The notes under the pieces: model-generated | Database searches by the model: none | Told to the model about the DNA's origin: nothing | Seen by the model: the letters and a program-made list of their open reading frames with translations, nothing else | In this document: positions 49,101 to 60,325 of the stretch, in pieces | Layout: each line of letters starts with the position of its first letter | Position numbering within the stretch: the stretch's first letter is position 1 | Program-made: the position numbers and the translations under genes | Origin: Streptomyces spectabilis | GTDB taxonomy: Bacteria; Actinomycetota; Actinomycetes; Streptomycetales; Streptomycetaceae | NCBI RefSeq assembly: GCF_008704795.1 | Contig: NZ_CP023690.1 | Span: 8,194,501 to 8,258,500 of the forward strand | Direction: 5' to 3' | Length of the DNA: 64,000 nt

Positions 49101-52100
49101 CTACTGGCTCGATGCGGCCGCGCAGGCCACCGACGCGGCCTCGCTCGGGCAGACGGCGGGTGGTCATCCGCTGCTCGGCGCGGTCGTCGGCATGCCGGAC
49201 TCCGGTGGTCTCATGGCCACATCGAGGTGGTCGCTCCGGTCGCAGCCCTGGCTCGGGGACCACCTGGTGGCGGACGTGGTCGTGGCGCCGAACGCGGCCC
49301 TGGTCGAGGTGGCCATCCGGCTCGGCGACCTCGCCGCGACGCCCGTACTCGACGAACTGACCGTCGACGCGCCCGTGGTGCTGCCGCGGCGGGACAGCCG
49401 TGCCGTCCAGGTCGTCGTCGGGGAGCCGGACGGCACGGGACGGCGGTCGGTGGAGGTCTACTCCCGTGCCGGGGACGCCCCGTTGGACGCGCGGTGGACC
49501 CGCCACGCGCACGGCACGCTGTCGACCGGTGCCGCCGAGGTCTCGGCGGCCGGACCCACGACCGACGTCGCACTGGACGGCGCCGCGCTGCGTGACGCGG
49601 GTCGTTACGGCGTGCACCCCGTGCTGCTGGACGCCGCCGCCCGCACGGTCGTCCCCGACGGCATGGTTCCGGCGGTGTGGACCGGGGTGACCCTGCTGGC
49701 GTCGGGCGCCACCGCGCTCCGCGTGCGAGCGGGCGAGACGTCTTTGGAGGGCACCGGCCTGTGCCTCACCGACCCCACGGGGCAGCCCGTGATGACCGTC
49801 GCATCCGTACGCGGAGCAGCAGCCCTGTCTCCCGAACAGGCCCTGAGTGCAGGTGAGTTGGCGGGCGACGCCCTGTTCGCGGTCGACTGGACGGCGCTGC
49901 CGCTGCCCGCCGTCGAGTGCCCGCTCGACCTCGTGACCGTGGTGACCGGCGAGGACGTCACTGCCGTCGCCGGGCCGGACGGGACGGGGCGGGCCGTCCC
50001 TGACGTTCTCGTGCACGAAGCAGTGCGCGCGGCCGCCGACCCCCGTGTCCCGGTCAATGCGACGCTGGCCGTGCTCCAGGCCTGGCTTGCCGAGCCCGCC
50101 CTCGCGGAGACCCGGATCGCCGTCGTCACCGCGGACTGCGCCGAACTCGACGCGGCCGCGGTGTGGGGCCTGGTGCGCTCGGCGCAGTCGGAGCACCCGG
50201 GCCGGATCGTCCTCGTGGACCTCGACGAGGCGTCCCGGGACGCCCTGCCCGCCGTGGTGCTCAGCGGTGAACCGCAGCTGAGGGTGCGCGGCGGTGTCGC
50301 GACGGTGCCCCGCCTTTCCCGCGTGCCCGTGCCCGTGCCCGTCCCGGAGGGCGGGCCGCTGCCCCGGCCGCTCGACCCCGAGGGCACCGTACTGATCACC
50401 GGCGGCACCGGAACGCTCGGCGCCGTGACGGCACGGCACCTGGTCACGGCGCACGGCGTCCGGCACCTGGTCCTGGCCGGGCGCCGGGGCGAGGCCCCGG
50501 AACTGCGCGACGAGCTGACCGGACTCGGCGCGTCCGTCACCGTCGCCGCCTGCGACACGGCGGACCGCGCCCAGGTGGCGCGGCTGCTGCGGGCGATACC
50601 GGCCGCGCATCCGCTCACCGCCGTCGTGCACGCCGCCGGGGTCCTGGACGACGGGGTGCTCACCGAGCTGAGCCCCGAACGCGTCGACACCGTGCTGCGG
50701 CCGAAGCTGGACGCCGCCCTGCACCTGCACGAGCTGACCCGGGACCTGGACCTCGCCGCGTTCGTCCTGTACTCCTCGGCGGCGGGTGTCCTCGGCAACC
50801 CCGGGCAGGCCAACTACGCCGCGGCCAACGCCGCGCTGGACGCCCTGGCGCGCCGACGCCACCGCGCGGGACTGCCCGCGGTGTCCCTGGCATGGGGCTA
50901 CTGGGCGACGGCCAGCGGCATGACCGAGCACCTGGGCGCCGCCGACCTGCGGCGCAACCGGCGCATCGGCATGGTGGGCCTGTCCTCGGCCGAGGGCATG
51001 GCGCTCCTGGACGCCGCCCTGCGCACGGCCGGTCCGCTGGTGGCGGCCAAGTTCGACGTACCCGGCCTGCGGGCGACCGCCGCAGAGGGGCCGCTGCCGC
51101 CCCTGCTGCGCGGCCTCGCGCCGTCGCCGCGGCCCACGGCGCGGGCGGCCGCCCCCGCCGGGTCCGCGTCGCTGCGGGAGCGCGTCGCGGGACTCGGCGC
51201 CGCCGAGCGGACCGAGGCCCTGGTCGACCTGGTGCGCAGGCACGCCGCCGAGGTGCTCGGGCACACCACCGCCGACGCCGTGCGGGCGGACCGGACCTTC
51301 AAGGAGGCCGGGTTCGACTCGCTGACCGCCGTGGAGCTGCGCAACCGGCTCGCCGCCGCGACCGGGCTCACCCTCTCCCCGGCGATGATCTTCGACTATC
51401 CGAAGCCGGCCGCGCTCGCCGGACACCTGGGCGAGAAGCTCCTCGGCGTACGGCCGGAGCCTCCGGCCGAGACCGGCGCACCCGCGCGGACGGCCGACGA
51501 GCCGATCGCGATCGTGGCCATGGCGTGCCGCTTCCCCGCCGGAGCCCACAGCCCGGAGGACCTCTGGCGGGTGGTGTCCGAAGGGATCGACGCGGTCACC
51601 GAGTTCCCCGACGACCGGGGCTGGGACACCGACCGGCTCTTCCACGCGGACCCCGACCACGAGGGCACCACCTACGTGCGCCACGGCGCCTTCCTCGACG
51701 ACGCCGCCGGGTTCGACGCCGCCTTCTTCGGCATCTCCCCGAACGAGGCCCTCGCCATGGACCCGCAGCAGCGGCTGCTGCTCGAAACGTCCTGGGAGGC
51801 GTTCGAGCGGGCCGCGATCGACCCGACCGCCCTTGCCGGGCGGGACGTCGGCGTCTTCGTCGGCGTCAACAGCCACGACTACAGCGTGCGGATGCACCGG
51901 GCGTCCGGCGTGGAGGGGTTCCGCCTCACCGGCGGCTCCGGCAGCGTCACCTCCGGCCGCGTCGCCTACCACTTCGGCTTCGAGGGCCCCGCCATCACGG
52001 TCGACACGGCCTGCTCCTCCTCCCTGGTGGCCCTGCACATGGCGGCGCAGTCCCTGAACCGGGGCGAGTGCTCCATGGCCCTGGCGGGCGGCGTGATGGT

Positions 52101-55100
52101 GATGGGCACCGTGGAGACGTTCGTCGAGTTCTCCCGGCAGCGCGGGCTCGCCCCCGACGGCCGGTGCAAGGCGTTCGCGGACGGCGCCGACGGCACCGGC
52201 TGGTCCGAGGGCGCGGGACTGCTCCTCGTGGAGCGCCTCTCCGACGCCCGCCGCCTGGGCCACCCCGTCCTGGCCGTGGTCCGCGGCTCCGCCGTGAACC
52301 AGGACGGCGCGTCGAACGGCCTGACGGCCCCCAACGGCCCCGCGCAGCAGCGGGTGATCCGCAGGGCCCTCGCCGGAGCGGGCCTCGCCCCGTCCGACGT
52401 GGACGCCGTGGAGGCGCACGGCACCGGCACGACGCTGGGCGACCCGATCGAGGCGCAGGCGCTCCTGGCGACGTACGGCCAGGACCGGCCCGCCGGACGG
52501 CCGCTGTGGCTCGGGTCCGTGAAGTCGAACATCGGGCACACCCAGGCGGCGGCGGGCGTCGCGGGCGTGATCAAGATGGTCATGGCCCTGCGCCACGACA
52601 CGCTCCCCAGGACGCTGCACGTGGACCGCCCCTCGTCGCGCGTCGACTGGTCCGCGGGCGCCGTGGAGCTGCTGACCGAGGCCCGTGACTGGCCGCGGAA
52701 CGGCCGGCCGCGCCGGGCCGGGGTGTCCTCCTTCGGCATCGGCGGCACCAACGCGCACGTCGTCCTGGAAGAGGCCCCCGAGCAGACCGCTGCCCCCGCG
52801 CCCGGGCCCGCCCCTCGGGACGCGGCGGAGCTCCCGGTGCCGGTGCCCGTGCCCCTGTCGGCGCGGACGTCCGCCGGGCTGCGCGGCCAGGCCGACCGGC
52901 TCGCCCGCTTCCTCGACGGCAGGCCCGACGCACGCCTCACCGACGTGGCGCACGCCCTCGCCACCACACGCCCCCGGCTCGACCACCGCGCCGTCGTCCT
53001 GGCCTCCGACAGGCCGCGGCTCGGCGCGGACCTCCGCGCCATCGGCGGGGGCGAGGAGAGCCCCGCGGTCGTCTCCGGCACCCCGGTCGCGGGCGGACTC
53101 GCCGTCCTCTTCACCGGTCAGGGCAGCCAGTGGGCGGGCATGGGCCGCGAACTGGCCGCCACGTACCCGGTCTTCCGGGACGCCTTCGCCGCCGCGTGCG
53201 CCGCCGTGGAGGAGCATCTGAGCGGGCTCGTGGCACGCCCCCTGCACGACGTGGTGTTCGCCGCGCCCGGAGCGCCCGGCAGCGAACTCCTCGGCCGGAC
53301 CATGTACACGCAGGCCGCCCTGTTCGCCCTGGAGACGGCGCTGTTCCGGCTCTTCGAGTCCTGGGGGGTGCGGCCGGACCTCCTCGCCGGGCACTCCATC
53401 GGGGAGCTCACCGCCGCGCACGTCTCCGGCGTCCTCGGCCTGGCCGAAGCGGGCGAACTGGTCGCCGCACGCGGCCGGTTGATGCAGGCCCTGCCCGAAG
53501 GCGGCGCGATGGTCGCCGTGCAGGCCACCGAGGCCGACGTCGCACCGCTGCTCGCCCGCGCACGGGGAGCGGTCTGCGTGGCCGCGGTCAACGGCCCCGA
53601 CGCCGTGGTGCTCTCCGGCGCCGAGAACGCGGTGCTCGCCGCCGCCGACGAACTGGCGCGCCGGGGCCGCAAGACGCGCAGGCTGTCGGTGAGCCACGCC
53701 TTCCACTCGCCGCTCATGGAACCCATGCTCGACGAGTTCCGCGCGGTCGCGGAGCGCCTTCCCTACCGGCCGGGTCACCTTCCCGTCGTCTCCACGCTCA
53801 CCGGCGGCCTCGCCGGGGACGGGCAGCTCGCCACCCCCGGCTACTGGGCCGACCAGGTGCGGAACACGGTCCGCTTCGGCGACGCCGTCACCGAGCTGGG
53901 CCGGCGGGGCGCGACGACGTTCCTCGAACTGGGCCCGGGCGGAGCCCTCGCCGCGCTGGCGCACGGCGCCCCCGGCGCACCGCAGCGGAGCTGCGTCGCC
54001 ACCCTGCGCAAGGACGGCGCGGAAGCCGTCGACGTCCTGACCGCGCTCGCGGAACTGCACGTGCGCGGCGCCCGGGTGGACTGGACGGCCGTACTCGGAG
54101 ACCCGGACGCGGCGCTCGGAACCGCCCTGCCCACCTACGCCTTCCAGCACCAGCGGTACTGGGTCGAGTCCGACGGCGCCGCACCGGCGGGCGCGGAAGC
54201 GCTCGGCACCACCAGCGCCCGGCACCCGCTGCTCGGCACCGTCGTCGACGTGCCGGGCGACGCCGACGGCAGCGGCGGCGTCGTGCTCACCGGACGGCTC
54301 GCGCCGCGCGGACCGGGCCGCCTCCCCGGACCCCCGGCGGCCGACGGCACCACCAGGATCCCGGCCGCCGTACTCCTGGACATGATCGTCAGGGCCGGTG
54401 ACGAAGTGGACTGCGGCAGCGTCGAACAGATCGCCGTCGAGGCCCCGTTGACGGTGGCGGAGCGCGGCCACACCCACGTGCGGGTGTCCGTGGCCGCCCC
54501 GGCCCCGGACGGCCGCCGCCGCGTCGCCGTCCACGGCCGCCCCGCTGCCGACGGCCCGCAGCGGGAGCCCTGGACGTGCCACGCCCGAGCGGTGCTCGTC
54601 CCCGGAGCGCCGCGCCCGGCCTTCGACCTGCGGACCTGGCAGCCGCCCGCCTCGGACGCCGCTGTTCTCCTGCCCGGGGCGCGGGTGTGGCGGCACGACG
54701 GCCGCACTTGCGCGGAGATCACGCTCCCCGGCGAACTGGCCGCCGAGGCGTCCGAGTTCACGCTGCACCCGGTCCTCGTCGACACCGCCCTGCGCGTCCT
54801 GGCCGCTCGTACCGCCGCGGACCCCGCACCGGACGACGACGCCCACCCGGACCGTGAACTCGCCGCCTGCGCCGGTCTCGCGGTGTACGCGGAGGGCGCC
54901 GCCGCCCTGCGGCTGCGGATCACGCCCCAGCGGGACGGCCGCCATCTGCTGGAGCTGGCCGACGCGGACGGCGAACCCGTCGCGGCGCTCGGCCCGTTGG
55001 ACCTCAGGGCCCCGAGCGGGAACGGCGCGGGCGATGAGCACCCCGCTGCGCACGAGGCCGCCGACGCACCGGCCGCCTCCGGCACCGTCACCCGCCGCGT

Positions 55101-58100
55101 GGTGACGCGGAAGGAAGGCCCCGGAGACACCGTCGCCGACCGGCTGGCCGGCCTTCCGGCCGCGGAGCAGCACCGGGTGGTGCTCGCCCTGGTGCGGGAG
55201 AGCACCGCGGTCGTACTCGGCCACCGCGACGGGGACGGCTTCGACGACGGGCAGCCCTTCAACAGCCTCGGCTTCGACTCCCTCAGCGCGGTCAAGCTCC
55301 GCAACCGCCTGCGCGACTTCACCGGCGTCGACCTGCCCAGCACCCTGGTCTTCGACTACCCGACCCCCGACCACCTCGCGGGCTTCCTGCGTGCCGAACT
55401 GCTCGGCGAGCGGCCCGTGGTGCCCGCGCCCACCACGACGGCGGCGGCCTCCGACGAGCCGATCGCGATCGTCGCGATGAGCAGCCGGCTGCCGGGCGGT
55501 GCCGACAGCCCCGAGGAGCTGTGGCAGCTGCTCGTGGAGGGCCGGGACGCGGTCTCGGGCTTCCCGGTGGACCGCGACTGGGACCTGGAGGGGTTGTACC
55601 ACCCGGACCCGGCCCACCCCGGTACGAGCTACACGCGCTCGGGCGGCTTCCTCCACGAGGCCGCGCGGTTCGACGCCGGGCTCTTCGGCATCTCGCCGCG
55701 CGAGGCCCTCGCCATGGACCCGCAGCAGCGGCTGCTCCTCGAAACGTCGTGGGAGGCCCTGGAACGGGCGGGCGTCGACCCCCTGTCGGCCAGGGGCAGC
55801 GACATCGGCGTCTTCACCGGGATCGTCCACCACGACTACGTGACCCGGCTCCACCAGGTGCCCGAGGACGTGCAGGGCTATCTCATGACCGGCACGGCGT
55901 CGAGCGTGGCGTCGGGCCGGGTGTCGTACGCGTTCGGCTTCGAGGGTCCCGCGGTGACGGTGGACACGGCGTGTTCGTCGTCCCTGGTGGCGATCCATCT
56001 GGCCGCGCAGGCGCTGCGGCAGGGTGAGTGCTCGATGGCCCTGGCCGGTGGTGCGACCGTGATGGCCGGCCCGGACGCCTTCCTGGAGTTCTCCCGGCAG
56101 CGCGGTCTGTCCGCCGACGGGCGCTGCAAGGCCTTCTCCTCGACGGCCGACGGCACCGGCTGGTCCGAGGGCGTGGGCGTGGTGCTCCTTGAGCGTCTCT
56201 CGGTGGCGCGGGAGCGCGGCCACCGCGTCCTCGCGGTGCTGCGGGGCAGTGCGGTGAACCAGGACGGCGCCTCGAACGGGCTCACCGCCCCGAACGGCCC
56301 CTCGCAGCAGCGGGTGATCCGCCGGGCCCTGGCGAACGCGGGGCTGTCTCCGTCCGACGTGGACGTGGTGGAGGCCCATGGGACCGGCACAGCGCTCGGC
56401 GACCCGATCGAGGCGCAGGCGCTCCTCGCCACGTACGGGCAGGAGCGGGACCCCGAACGTCCCCTGTGGCTCGGCTCGTTGAAGTCCAACATCGGCCACA
56501 CCCAGGCCGCCGCGGGCGTGGCGGGCGTGATCAAGATGGTCCTTGCGCTGCGGCACGGCGTCATGCCTCCGACCCTGCATGTGGACGAGCCCACAGCTGA
56601 GGTGGACTGGTCGGCGGGCGCGGTGGAGCTGCTGACCGAGGGCCGTGAGTGGCCGCGGAACGGCCGTCCGCGCCGGGCCGGGGTCTCCGCCTTCGGAGCC
56701 AGCGGCACGAACGCCCACGTGATCCTGGAGGAGCCGCCTGAGGAGCTGCCTGAGGAGCCGGTGTCGGAGGAGCCGGTGCCGGTGGGTGTGGTCCCGTTGG
56801 TGGTGTCGGCGCGCAGCCGGAGCTCGTTGGCCGGGCAGGCCGGTCGGCTCGCGTCGTACGTGGAGTCGGGTGCCGGTGGTTCGTCGCTGGCGGGGGTGGC
56901 CGGTTCGTTGGTGTCGGGTCGGGCCGTCCTCGGTGAGCGTGCGGTCGTGGTGGCCGACTCGCCTGCGGAGGCACTAACCGGGCTGCGCGCGCTGACCCGG
57001 GGCGAGAGCGGTCCCCACCTGGTGTCCGGCAGCGCCGCATCGCGTGCGCCCGGCAAGGTGGTGTGGGTGTTCCCGGGGCAGGGTTCGCAGTGGGTGGGGA
57101 TGGGGCGTGAACTGCTCGACTCCTCGCCGGTGTTCGCCGAGCGGGTCGGGGAGTGCGCGGCCGCGTTGGAGCGGTGGGTGGACTGGTCGCTGGTCGACGT
57201 ACTACGAGGTGAGGTCGAGCCCGAGTTCCTTGAGCGGGTGGATGTGGTGCAGCCCGCGAGTTTCGCGGTGATGGTGGCTCTGGCGGCGATGTGGGCGTCG
57301 GTCGGGGTCGAAGCGGACGCGGTGCTCGGTCACTCGCAAGGCGAGATCGCGGCCGCGTGCGTGGCGGGTGCGTTGTCCCTTGAGGACGCGGCCCGAGTGG
57401 TGGCCTTGCGTAGCCAGGCCATCGCCACCGCGCTGGCCGGGCGCGGCGGCATGGCGTCCGTCGCCCTTGGCGCGGAGGACGCGGCCCCGCGCCTGGAGCC
57501 GTGGGCGGGACGGGTCGAGGTGGCCGCGGTGAACAGCCCGTCGTCGGTGGTGGTCGCGGGCGATGCCGAGGCCTTGGACGAGGTTCTCCAGGTGCTCTCC
57601 GATGACGGTGTGCGGGTGCGGCGCGTGGCGGTGGACTACGCCTCGCACACCCGCCATGTCGAGGACGTCCGCGACACCCTCGCCGAAGCTCTGGCCGGGG
57701 TGAGTGCGAAAGCCCCGGTGGTGCCGTTCTACTCGACTGTCACGGGCAGTTGGGTGGAGGACGCTGGGGCCCTGGACGGCGCGTACTGGTACCGCAATCT
57801 GCGCGGTCAGGTGGGCTTCGGACCGGCCGTGGCCGAGCTGCTCGCGCAAGGCCATGGCGTGTTCGTGGAGGTCAGTGCCCACCCCGTCCTGGTGCAGCCC
57901 GTCAGCGAGGCCGTCGACGCCGACGCGGTGGTGACCGGATCCCTGCGGCGCGAGGAGGGCGGCCTGCGGCGGCTGCTGACGTCGATGGCCGAGCTGTTCG
58001 TACGGGGCGTGGCCGTCTCCTGGGCCGGTGTGCTGCCGCCCGGTTCCGGGGCCGCGTACACGGAGTTGCCGACGTACGCCTTCGACCGCCAGCACTACTG

Positions 58101-60294
58101 GCTGCGCGAGGCCGAGACGGCCGTCGGCGCCGCCGACGCGGCCGAGGGCGAGGACTCCGACTTCTGGGCCGCGGTCGAGCAGGCCGACGTGGACTCACTC
58201 GGCGAACTCCTGGAGACGGCGTCGGGCGACCAGCTCGGCGCGCTCACCGCCCTCGTGCCCGTGCTCGCCGAGTGGCGCGGGAAGCGCCGCCGCCGGTCGA
58301 CGGCCGAGAAGCTGCGCTACCACGTCACCTGGCAGCCCCTCGCACGCGAAGCCGCCGGGGTGCCCGGTGGCCGGTGGCTGGTCGTCGTACCCGCCGAACG
58401 CACCGACGACAGCGGAACCGACGCGCTCCTGGAGGAGCTGACCCGTCTCGGGCTCGACGCGGTGCCGCTGGAGGTCGGCGTGTGCGACGGCAGCCGGGAG
58501 CGGCTCGCCGAGCGCCTTGCCGGAGTCCTCGCCGCGCACGACGTGGCCGGGGTGCTCTCGCTGCTCTCCCTGGACCGGGGCACGCGCGGCGGCCCGCAGG
58601 ACCCGGCCGCCGTCACGGCGGCGGCGCTCGCCCTGATCCAGGCCCTGGGGGACACCGGCGCCACCCCGCCGCTGTGGTGCGTCACCAGGGGCGCGGTGAA
58701 CATCGGCATCCACGACACCCTCACCGCACCGGCCCAGGCGGCGCTCTGGGGCCTCGGCCGCGCCGCCGCGCTCGAACGGCCCGACCGGTGGGGCGGCCTG
58801 ATCGACCTGCCCGCCGCGGCCGACCCGCGCACGGCCCCGTACCTCCTCGGCGTGCTGAACTCCGCCACTGGCGAGGACCAGCTGGCGGTCCGCAGGTCGG
58901 GCGTTTACGCGCGCAGGCTGGTCCGCAAGGCCGTGCCGCAGTCCACCGGCGCCGACGCCTGGCAGCCCCGGGGCACGGTCCTGGTGACCGGCGGCGCCGA
59001 AGGGCTCGGCAGGCACGTCTCGTTGTGGCTCGCGCTCTCCGGCGTCGAACGGCTCCTCGTCACCACCACCCCGCACGCACCCGACGGCGGACCTGCCGAA
59101 CTCCGGGCCGAACTCGCCGGGTTGGGTCTCGCCACCGTGGTGGAGTCCTGCGCGGACACCGACCGGGACGCGCTCGTGCGCCTCGTGTCCGAGACCGACC
59201 CGGAGCAGCCCCTCACGGCGGTCGTGCACGCGGCCGACCTCACCTGGACCAGCGCCGTCGACGACACCGGCGCGCACGACGTCGCCGAGGTGTTCGCGGC
59301 CAAGGTGGACACGGCGGTGTGTCTCGACGAGCTGTTCGAGGACACGCCGCTCGACGCGTTCGTCGTCTTCTCCTCGATCGCCGGCGTGTGGGGCGGCGGC
59401 GGGCAGGGCCTGTCCGGAGCGGCGAACGCGGTCCTGGACGCCCTGGTCGAGCGGCGCCGCGCCCGGGGGCTGCGGGCGACGTCGATCGCCTGGGGAGCCC
59501 TCGACGGAATTGGCGTCGGCATGGACGAGGCCGCCCTCGCCCAGCTGCGCCGCCGGGGCGTCCTGCCCATGGCGCCGCAGCTGGCCGTGACCGCGATGGT
59601 GCAGGCGGCGCGGGGCGACGAGAAGTTCGTGACGGTGGCCGACATGGACTGGGGCGCGTTCGTCCCCGCGTTCACGTCCGTGCGCGGCAGCCCCTTGCTG
59701 GCCGAGCTGCCCGAGGCGAAGGCGGTCCTCGACGCGGCGCGGGACGACGGCGAGGACAGCGACGCCGCGGCATCCCTCGCGGCCTCCTTGCGGGCGGTCT
59801 CCGACGCCGAGCAGAACCGCCTCCTGCTGCGCCTGGTCCGCGGCCACGCCTCGACGGTCCTCGGCCACGGCGGCGCGGAGGGCATCGGCCCGCGCCAGGC
59901 CTTCCAGGAGGTCGGCTTCGACTCGCTGGCCGCCGTCAATCTGCGCAACAGCCTGCACGGGGCGACCGGACTGCGCCTGCCCGCCACGCTGATCTTCGAC
60001 TACCCCACCCCGGAGGCGCTGGTCGGCCATCTGCGCACCGAGCTCCTCCGGGAGGCCGACGACACTCTCGCGGGGCGGGAGGACGACCTCAGGCGGGTCC
60101 TGGCGTCCGTGCCGCTCGCCCGGTTCAAGGAGGCCGGGGTGCTCGACGCCCTCCTCGGCCTCGCCGAGGCGGATGCCGGGACCGGGACTGGGACTCAGGC
60201 CGATACGGATACCGATGTGAGCGCGGACGCGGAACTGATCGACGCGATGGACGTTGCCGACCTGGTCCAACGGGCCTTGGGCACGACGAGCTGA
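43192..60294 (+). CDS. Type I modular PKS: loading module plus modules 1-3
   Basis: A 5700-aa synthase, GTG start. Loading: adenylation/acid-ligase domain (about 1-520; [23 protein letters not shown]10 lysine in TASGKTRRR), a degenerate KR without catalytic Tyr (about 540-940), ACP (Ser1030 in LGLTSM). Module 1: KS (Cys1262), AT (Ser1712, YASH 1813: methylmalonyl), altered DH (H2024, D2147, expected Gly and final His/Gln missing), KR (TGGTGTLG 2403, LDD 2485-2487, Tyr2542: active, B-type), ACP (Ser2710). Module 2: KS (Cys2941), AT (Ser3402, HAFH 3502: malonyl), DH lacking its His motif, no KR, ACP (Ser4030). Module 3: KS (Cys4261), AT (Ser4715, YASH 4816: methylmalonyl), KR with Ser5408 for Tyr, ACP (Ser5578), C-terminal docking helices. 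Predicted chain: starter-CH(OH)-CH(Me)-CO-CH2-CO-CH(Me)-CO. Confidence 0.97.
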   Translation: MRTDLIKPLPVALLENAARHPDKVAFEDDRRTVTYGGLEARTRRLAGHLAGLGVARGDRVAICLGNTVATVESYLAVVRAGGIGVPLDPASALAELEYVLADSGATAVITDTARAERLRRSAAVGPATTLLVTGEVPAGAEDCEGPRAHAYDGLAVTEPPVPARDDLGLDDVAWMFYTSGTTGRPKGVLSTQRNCLWSVASCYVPIPGLTERDRVLWPLPLFHSLSHIACVLSVTVVGATARIMDGSSADDVIKALHEDGTTFLAGVPTTYHHLVAAARQNGFSAPALRIGLVGGAVTGPGLRRDFEDTFGVPLVDAYGSTETCGAITVNPPDGARVDGSCGLPVPGVGVRVVDPRTGLDVPAGQEGEVWVSGPNVMVGYHNSPEATAEALRDGWYRTGDLARRDDAGYFTIRGRIKELVIRGGENIHPEEIEAVLRTVEGVADAAVAGAPHDTLGEVPVAYVVPGPAGFDTAALLDRCRERLSAYKVPERIHEVTGIPRTASGKTRRRFLADRPSRLRYAASGHHEGLLTLDWAPVTAPGDPGLPARNWAVVGPTGPAAELGTVLKAAGVDVRHYPDLTALGAAVADGGTAPEAAVVVRPSAPSAPSAQSAPSAPGAAIAAGRAAARLLADQLRAWLERPESATTRLVLLTRAAVAATAEDGPQDVAEAPLWAVAPLFQEEFQEEFQGEGTGALTLLDLDADAGPDTLFAALASGEPRTAVRSGNLLAPRLRRLPVADGPGPEAWPGATGTVVVTGADTEHGAALAHRLVTVHKAESLLLVDSVADAGTQSVAAPAPTGAGIVRVAADGRNPEPLRAALADAPRPVSAVVHAADDPELALLIDELTAGSELAAFVAVSGVGVSGASGESRASGVSVDGALVEAVVRNRRLRNLPGTFLARVGGPADPGPADDGIGWACGPLLSAFDLALTANPLTNPPTLLSIDPGVLADGSQLLPLFAALAEQAPSRRSEPDEAVTAALRDRLAALDERARRVLLDDLVRTHAAAVLHRSGPEAIPSDRAFRDLGLTSMAVVELRNRLTESTGLPLPTTVVFDHPTPEALAARLRAEILGGVTRPVTEPALAADPGEPLAIVGMACRLPGGVAGPGDLWRLVSEGRDAVSGFPEDRGWDLEGLFDTDPDRAGTSSTDQGGFLRGAGLFDAGFFGISPREALAMDPQQRLLLETSWEALERSGIDPLSLKGSDAGVFSGVFGQGYGATGTGLVAPEVEGFASTGSAGSVASGRVSYVLGFEGPAVTVDTACSSSLVAIHLAAQALRQGECSMALAGGATVMATPGTFVEFSRQRALAPDGRCKAFSSSADGTGWAEGAGVVVLERLSVARERGHRVLAVLRGSAVNQDGASNGLTAPNGLSQQRVIRKALAAAGLNAADVDAVEAHGTGTALGDPIEAQALLATYGQGRDPEQPLWLGSLKSNIGHTQAAAGVAGVIKMVLALRHGLLPATLHVAEPTAEVDWSVGAVELLTEAREWPRGGRARRAGVSSFGVSGTNAHLILEEAPEGSAVGESLPVGVVPLVVSARSAASLAGQAGRLASYVESGAGGVTLAGVAGALVSGRAVLDERAVVVAESSAEALTGLRALARGESGPNLVSVRGSSGTPGKVVWVFPGQGSQWVGMGRELLDSSPVFAERVGECAAALERWVDWSLVDVLRGEVEPEFLERVDVVQPASFAVMVGLAAVWASVGVEADAVLGHSQGEIAAACVAGALSLEDAARVVALRSQAIAARLAGRGGMASVALGEGEAAGRLEAWSDRVEVAAVNGPSSVVVAGDAEALDEVLQVLSDDGVRVRRVAVDYASHTRHVEDIRDTLAEALAGVSAKAPVVPFFSTVTGSWVEDAGALDGAYWYRNLRGQVGFGPAVAELLAQGHGVFVEVSAHPVLVQPVTEAVDESGVDAVVTGSLRRDEGGLRRLLTSMAELFVRGVAVDWAAVLPAGVGSGSAYMELPTYAFDHQHYWLDAAAQATDAASLGQTAGGHPLLGAVVGMPDSGGLMATSRWSLRSQPWLGDHLVADVVVAPNAALVEVAIRLGDLAATPVLDELTVDAPVVLPRRDSRAVQVVVGEPDGTGRRSVEVYSRAGDAPLDARWTRHAHGTLSTGAAEVSAAGPTTDVALDGAALRDAGRYGVHPVLLDAAARTVVPDGMVPAVWTGVTLLASGATALRVRAGETSLEGTGLCLTDPTGQPVMTVASVRGAAALSPEQALSAGELAGDALFAVDWTALPLPAVECPLDLVTVVTGEDVTAVAGPDGTGRAVPDVLVHEAVRAAADPRVPVNATLAVLQAWLAEPALAETRIAVVTADCAELDAAAVWGLVRSAQSEHPGRIVLVDLDEASRDALPAVVLSGEPQLRVRGGVATVPRLSRVPVPVPVPEGGPLPRPLDPEGTVLITGGTGTLGAVTARHLVTAHGVRHLVLAGRRGEAPELRDELTGLGASVTVAACDTADRAQVARLLRAIPAAHPLTAVVHAAGVLDDGVLTELSPERVDTVLRPKLDAALHLHELTRDLDLAAFVLYSSAAGVLGNPGQANYAAANAALDALARRRHRAGLPAVSLAWGYWATASGMTEHLGAADLRRNRRIGMVGLSSAEGMALLDAALRTAGPLVAAKFDVPGLRATAAEGPLPPLLRGLAPSPRPTARAAAPAGSASLRERVAGLGAAERTEALVDLVRRHAAEVLGHTTADAVRADRTFKEAGFDSLTAVELRNRLAAATGLTLSPAMIFDYPKPAALAGHLGEKLLGVRPEPPAETGAPARTADEPIAIVAMACRFPAGAHSPEDLWRVVSEGIDAVTEFPDDRGWDTDRLFHADPDHEGTTYVRHGAFLDDAAGFDAAFFGISPNEALAMDPQQRLLLETSWEAFERAAIDPTALAGRDVGVFVGVNSHDYSVRMHRASGVEGFRLTGGSGSVTSGRVAYHFGFEGPAITVDTACSSSLVALHMAAQSLNRGECSMALAGGVMVMGTVETFVEFSRQRGLAPDGRCKAFADGADGTGWSEGAGLLLVERLSDARRLGHPVLAVVRGSAVNQDGASNGLTAPNGPAQQRVIRRALAGAGLAPSDVDAVEAHGTGTTLGDPIEAQALLATYGQDRPAGRPLWLGSVKSNIGHTQAAAGVAGVIKMVMALRHDTLPRTLHVDRPSSRVDWSAGAVELLTEARDWPRNGRPRRAGVSSFGIGGTNAHVVLEEAPEQTAAPAPGPAPRDAAELPVPVPVPLSARTSAGLRGQADRLARFLDGRPDARLTDVAHALATTRPRLDHRAVVLASDRPRLGADLRAIGGGEESPAVVSGTPVAGGLAVLFTGQGSQWAGMGRELAATYPVFRDAFAAACAAVEEHLSGLVARPLHDVVFAAPGAPGSELLGRTMYTQAALFALETALFRLFESWGVRPDLLAGHSIGELTAAHVSGVLGLAEAGELVAARGRLMQALPEGGAMVAVQATEADVAPLLARARGAVCVAAVNGPDAVVLSGAENAVLAAADELARRGRKTRRLSVSHAFHSPLMEPMLDEFRAVAERLPYRPGHLPVVSTLTGGLAGDGQLATPGYWADQVRNTVRFGDAVTELGRRGATTFLELGPGGALAALAHGAPGAPQRSCVATLRKDGAEAVDVLTALAELHVRGARVDWTAVLGDPDAALGTALPTYAFQHQRYWVESDGAAPAGAEALGTTSARHPLLGTVVDVPGDADGSGGVVLTGRLAPRGPGRLPGPPAADGTTRIPAAVLLDMIVRAGDEVDCGSVEQIAVEAPLTVAERGHTHVRVSVAAPAPDGRRRVAVHGRPAADGPQREPWTCHARAVLVPGAPRPAFDLRTWQPPASDAAVLLPGARVWRHDGRTCAEITLPGELAAEASEFTLHPVLVDTALRVLAARTAADPAPDDDAHPDRELAACAGLAVYAEGAAALRLRITPQRDGRHLLELADADGEPVAALGPLDLRAPSGNGAGDEHPAAHEAADAPAASGTVTRRVVTRKEGPGDTVADRLAGLPAAEQHRVVLALVRESTAVVLGHRDGDGFDDGQPFNSLGFDSLSAVKLRNRLRDFTGVDLPSTLVFDYPTPDHLAGFLRAELLGERPVVPAPTTTAAASDEPIAIVAMSSRLPGGADSPEELWQLLVEGRDAVSGFPVDRDWDLEGLYHPDPAHPGTSYTRSGGFLHEAARFDAGLFGISPREALAMDPQQRLLLETSWEALERAGVDPLSARGSDIGVFTGIVHHDYVTRLHQVPEDVQGYLMTGTASSVASGRVSYAFGFEGPAVTVDTACSSSLVAIHLAAQALRQGECSMALAGGATVMAGPDAFLEFSRQRGLSADGRCKAFSSTADGTGWSEGVGVVLLERLSVARERGHRVLAVLRGSAVNQDGASNGLTAPNGPSQQRVIRRALANAGLSPSDVDVVEAHGTGTALGDPIEAQALLATYGQERDPERPLWLGSLKSNIGHTQAAAGVAGVIKMVLALRHGVMPPTLHVDEPTAEVDWSAGAVELLTEGREWPRNGRPRRAGVSAFGASGTNAHVILEEPPEELPEEPVSEEPVPVGVVPLVVSARSRSSLAGQAGRLASYVESGAGGSSLAGVAGSLVSGRAVLGERAVVVADSPAEALTGLRALTRGESGPHLVSGSAASRAPGKVVWVFPGQGSQWVGMGRELLDSSPVFAERVGECAAALERWVDWSLVDVLRGEVEPEFLERVDVVQPASFAVMVALAAMWASVGVEADAVLGHSQGEIAAACVAGALSLEDAARVVALRSQAIATALAGRGGMASVALGAEDAAPRLEPWAGRVEVAAVNSPSSVVVAGDAEALDEVLQVLSDDGVRVRRVAVDYASHTRHVEDVRDTLAEALAGVSAKAPVVPFYSTVTGSWVEDAGALDGAYWYRNLRGQVGFGPAVAELLAQGHGVFVEVSAHPVLVQPVSEAVDADAVVTGSLRREEGGLRRLLTSMAELFVRGVAVSWAGVLPPGSGAAYTELPTYAFDRQHYWLREAETAVGAADAAEGEDSDFWAAVEQADVDSLGELLETASGDQLGALTALVPVLAEWRGKRRRRSTAEKLRYHVTWQPLAREAAGVPGGRWLVVVPAERTDDSGTDALLEELTRLGLDAVPLEVGVCDGSRERLAERLAGVLAAHDVAGVLSLLSLDRGTRGGPQDPAAVTAAALALIQALGDTGATPPLWCVTRGAVNIGIHDTLTAPAQAALWGLGRAAALERPDRWGGLIDLPAAADPRTAPYLLGVLNSATGEDQLAVRRSGVYARRLVRKAVPQSTGADAWQPRGTVLVTGGAEGLGRHVSLWLALSGVERLLVTTTPHAPDGGPAELRAELAGLGLATVVESCADTDRDALVRLVSETDPEQPLTAVVHAADLTWTSAVDDTGAHDVAEVFAAKVDTAVCLDELFEDTPLDAFVVFSSIAGVWGGGGQGLSGAANAVLDALVERRRARGLRATSIAWGALDGIGVGMDEAALAQLRRRGVLPMAPQLAVTAMVQAARGDEKFVTVADMDWGAFVPAFTSVRGSPLLAELPEAKAVLDAARDDGEDSDAAASLAASLRAVSDAEQNRLLLRLVRGHASTVLGHGGAEGIGPRQAFQEVGFDSLAAVNLRNSLHGATGLRLPATLIFDYPTPEALVGHLRTELLREADDTLAGREDDLRRVLASVPLARFKEAGVLDALLGLAEADAGTGTGTQADTDTDVSADAELIDAMDVADLVQRALGTTS
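48052..48900 (+). repeat. AT-coding segment nearly identical to 57055-57900
   Basis: The module 1 and module 3 AT segments match almost base for base over about 850 bp, with only scattered silent or single-residue differences. The same region of the second PKS (about 62005-62850) is also close but more diverged. These segments keep more T and A at third positions than the flanking KS and KR sequence. Confidence 0.8.
57055..57900 (+). repeat. AT-coding segment nearly identical to 48052-48900
   Basis: Second copy of the duplicated methylmalonyl-AT segment (module 3). Likely maintained by recombination or gene conversion. Confidence 0.8.
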
Positions 60295-60325
60295 CCACCA
60301 CCGAACGAGTCCCGGAAGGATGGCT

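Noticed and set aside
48193..56718. 2841-residue minus-strand open frame inside the PKS
   Set aside because: Shadow of the PKS coding strand, with no recognisable motifs and composition typical of antisense frames in 72% GC DNA.
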